The position numbers and the translations under genes are program-made. Under the pieces are notes generated by a model. That model did not search any database. It saw only the letters and a program-made list of their open reading frames with translations, and had not been told where the DNA came from. A DNA stretch of 64,000 nt from contig NC_092863.1 of NCBI RefSeq assembly GCF_032062135.1, forward strand, positions 15,174,017-15,238,016. The letters run 5' to 3'. Source of the stretch: Pyxicephalus adspersus (Eukaryota; Chordata; Amphibia; Anura; Pyxicephalidae). Below are positions 62,031 to 64,000 of the stretch, piece by piece; within the stretch, counting starts at the first letter, position 1, and every line of letters begins with the position of its first letter.

Positions 62031-63768
62031 TTAGGGAAAGAAATGGCTAGATGATGCTAAATATCCTACAGCAAGGGAATGAGGGACAGGCTCTGTCTGA
62101 TTTTTATGATAACTGTAGAACGCTCACAGTGTGTAGAAAAGTCAAAGTAAACAATTTATTATAGAAGAATTCATATTTAAGGATAATAGTTCAATTCAAG
62201 GAATTGTATTTATTGCCCTTGGTAAAGGGTCAGGATTTCTTATTTCTCCTGGATTGCAAAATCAGCAGCCATTCACAAATAGTTTTATTTTGCTTGGATC
62301 AAAGTTGTGAAAAGATAAACTTGATTGACTTGATTGGTATGCTTGCATATATTAAAAGAAGCAAAGTAAAGTTATCCTTTAAATCCCTTGGCGGCCACCC
62401 AAAACCAGGACACCTTTAAGTCAATAAAATACGAGCATTAGATTGCCCACAAATATTCCCGTATCATTACTGCTATTGGATTTTTTCATTCCTGGCACTT
62501 CCACCTCATTATATCATACTAAGCCTTTGCTGTGTATAGCAAATAACCTGTCTCATGATTTCTGGGAAGTAGGGTTTCAATTAAATATATATAGCATCCC
62601 AAATATTTCTGGCGTATTATAGAGGGAACTGAACCAAGATGTCTAAAGGCTAGGCCAAGATTTCATTGGGATTAATGACTTTTCCACAATTTAATAACCA
62701 AATGTGCTGAAAGGCTACTGCAGATCCAAAAACAGTGAATATTCGATATTTCCTCAGAGAACCATTGCAAACTTAAAGAGACTCAGATCTCTGCAGAGCC
62801 TGAAGGTGAGAACTGCAGGGACCTAGAGGGACAAAAACTCCTCCAAACCTACCCATTAAGGCTGACTGCCAGACTTATCTAATAGGGTACTTTCTGACTA
62901 TTCTGGGTAGTATCCGTGCATGGGGCTGTCAAGGGTCTTCAATGATGGACTATTCATTGTTGGAGACACTTCAGGTGTGACTTTTGGGGAGGGCTCCCTC
63001 AAACCTATCTGTTATATTCAAATGCTATCTGTTGTGATAGGGCACTTTAAGACATTTTTAGTTATCCTCTGTTCTTGGGACTGTTGAGGGTTGGTGGATC
63101 CACCATCCTGTATGGTGGAATTTGGGTGAACATGGTTGGATCATTTATCAAGTGATAAATAGCCATGGCTACAATGTAAGGCTCTTTAAGAAGGTTGGAA
63201 AAACTATCAATCAAAACTCAATTGTATGGGGCTGAGGATCGCTAATTTGGGGTAATCATAGGACTTCTATTCTCCACTTTTAGAAGCTTGTTTGCCCCCA
63301 AAAAAACATAAAAACTATAACAAAAATCTGTTCTCCAGGTTAATCCCTATATTTTACTTATCTTACAATTAAGGAAAATAATGTTCAAGATGAGCTGGGG
63401 GTGGTACAAGAGGTTTTTCTTCCTTTCCAGCCTAGCACCTGGAGAAGAATGGGTATAAATCATCCTCTTGGGGGCACAGATAAAATCTAACAAATATTCT
63501 ACACTTTTAGTGAATTTTTATTTTTGCCTGTATGCCCAGTGGGAGGATTTTTCTGTACTCGCTATTCTGGCTTTCCATATAGACATGTGTTAGGATAAAG
63601 CAATAGCAATAAAAAGCACAGTGTATTGTTGTTAAAAATATATCTTTTTTGTTATGGTTGGAAGAGAGAACTGGAAGTGTTTAGTGGGCACCTTTGGTTC
63701 GGGTTCGGCTCTTGGCCGATAAATATTCTATATACATGTATTAATCCTTTCTATGGTCTTGTACTTAC

Positions 63769-64000
63769 CAAAACATTCTGTGTCTGATATGGGTGTGCAT
63801 TCTTGTATTGTTATCTCTTCATCTTCACAAATGGTGCATGGCAGGCAGGGGTCCATGTTGTTGTCCACATTTGAGAATGTCCATTCTGGACATTTTTCAC
63901 ACACGGTATCCTGGTTCATGGAGCAGGACAGGATCATGCCATATCCAATAGGGCATGTCCTGCATGGTTCGCAATCTCCCGTTTCTTCCCTGAAGAACCC
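63769..64000 (-). CDS. ngfr: p75 neurotrophin receptor, cysteine-rich ectodomain exon (partial, 5' end outside window)
   Basis: This exon encodes the ligand-binding part of a TNF-receptor-superfamily receptor for neurotrophins. In the window it gives 77 complete codons plus one base, read from the right edge downward. Eleven cysteines fall at fragment residues 10, 13, 16, 26, 34, 37, 52, 55, 58, 68 and 76, in the spacing of p75 cysteine-rich domains: the end of CRD2, then CRD3 and CRD4. The stretch DPCLPCTICED (residues 50-60) is a close match to the p75 CRD3/CRD4 junction. In family members the CRD1-2 and CRD3-4 junctions contact neurotrophin, an established point not testable here. The donor is G|GTAAGT with the splice after the first base of a codon; that base joins AT of the next exon to make Asp. 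The acceptor and the upstream CRDs lie beyond base 64000. An internal ATG at 63937 is not a start, because the open frame and the CRD homology continue through it to the edge. Confidence 0.95.

Larger units (their letters stand above)
57937..63768 (-). other. ngfr: ngfr intron between CRD and transmembrane exons
   Basis: This 5.8-kb intron begins GTAAGT (63768 downward) and ends CTCTGTAG (57937). I see no further exon inside it. It contains a TA/TG tract (59456-59505), a fragment of the dispersed frog repeat (about 59995-60095), a poly-A run of 16 (60844-60859 on plus), a stretch with 'GATGCGTTTCGCC' near 61447, and a fragment of a MITE-like family at about 61971-62030. The minus-strand open frame 60615-61034 ends in a very hydrophobic segment but has no recognised homology; it is discussed in the findings. 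Confidence 0.85.

Noticed and set aside
63728..63937. Start codon at 63937 as the beginning of a short protein
   Set aside because: The homology to the receptor's cysteine-rich domain continues in frame to the right edge, and the last codons before 63769 are intronic read-through.

Overview
The window is vertebrate nuclear DNA, most probably from a frog (anuran amphibian, likely neobatrachian). It is AT-rich, has long non-coding stretches and GT-AG introns, and is crowded with dispersed repeats that I recognise as amphibian. The organism call rests on repeat recognition and divergence of the one gene, not on a database search. There are no prokaryotic operons, CRISPR arrays or viral genes.

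One gene is firmly supported. The last four coding exons of a p75 neurotrophin receptor (ngfr / TNFRSF16 family) lie on the minus strand between 55060 and the right edge. Read 5' to 3' on that strand they are: a cysteine-rich ectodomain exon (63769-64000, continuing outside the window), a stalk plus transmembrane exon (57729-57936), a juxtamembrane exon (56928-57076) and a death-domain exon (55060-55358) ending in a Ser-Pro-Val C-terminus. All three introns have GT/AG ends, and all exon phases join without a frame break, giving 295 continuous residues. The signal peptide, CRD1 and most of CRD2 lie beyond base 64000. A 3' UTR probably runs toward about 52.7 kb, where the first canonical AATAAA on that strand occurs. 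Whether this is the orthologue of mammalian NGFR or the paralogue NRH1 found in frogs and fish cannot be settled here; the linker between membrane and death domain is divergent and shorter than in mammals.

The other 52-55 kb (1 to about 52.7 kb) holds no gene I can support. Its open frames are short, low-complexity or repeat-derived. What it holds is repeats. There is a palindromic MITE-like family (1-90, 3194-3400, 42372-42573, 48291-48350). A second interspersed family carries an 'AGCGCTGTAC' end and a 'CCATGCAAACACAAGGAG' segment (seven or more copies). A third resembles 'GTACACACGTGCAATAAT' MITEs (best copy in intron 5). There is a probable LINE 3' end (46.4-47.1 kb). Tandem arrays include a 32-bp minisatellite of about 38 units (19190-20420), a 3 x 40-bp array (53336-53455), and a 125-135-bp repeat present as two inverted clusters (11.3-11.7 and 14.2-14.6 kb). 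Simple AT, ATT, poly-G and poly-A tracts are scattered throughout.

I see no convincing undescribed system. The observations most worth checking are the paralogue identity of the receptor, an open frame running from intron 5 into the death domain, the inverted tandem clusters, and a short EGF-like plus-strand frame near 43.0 kb.
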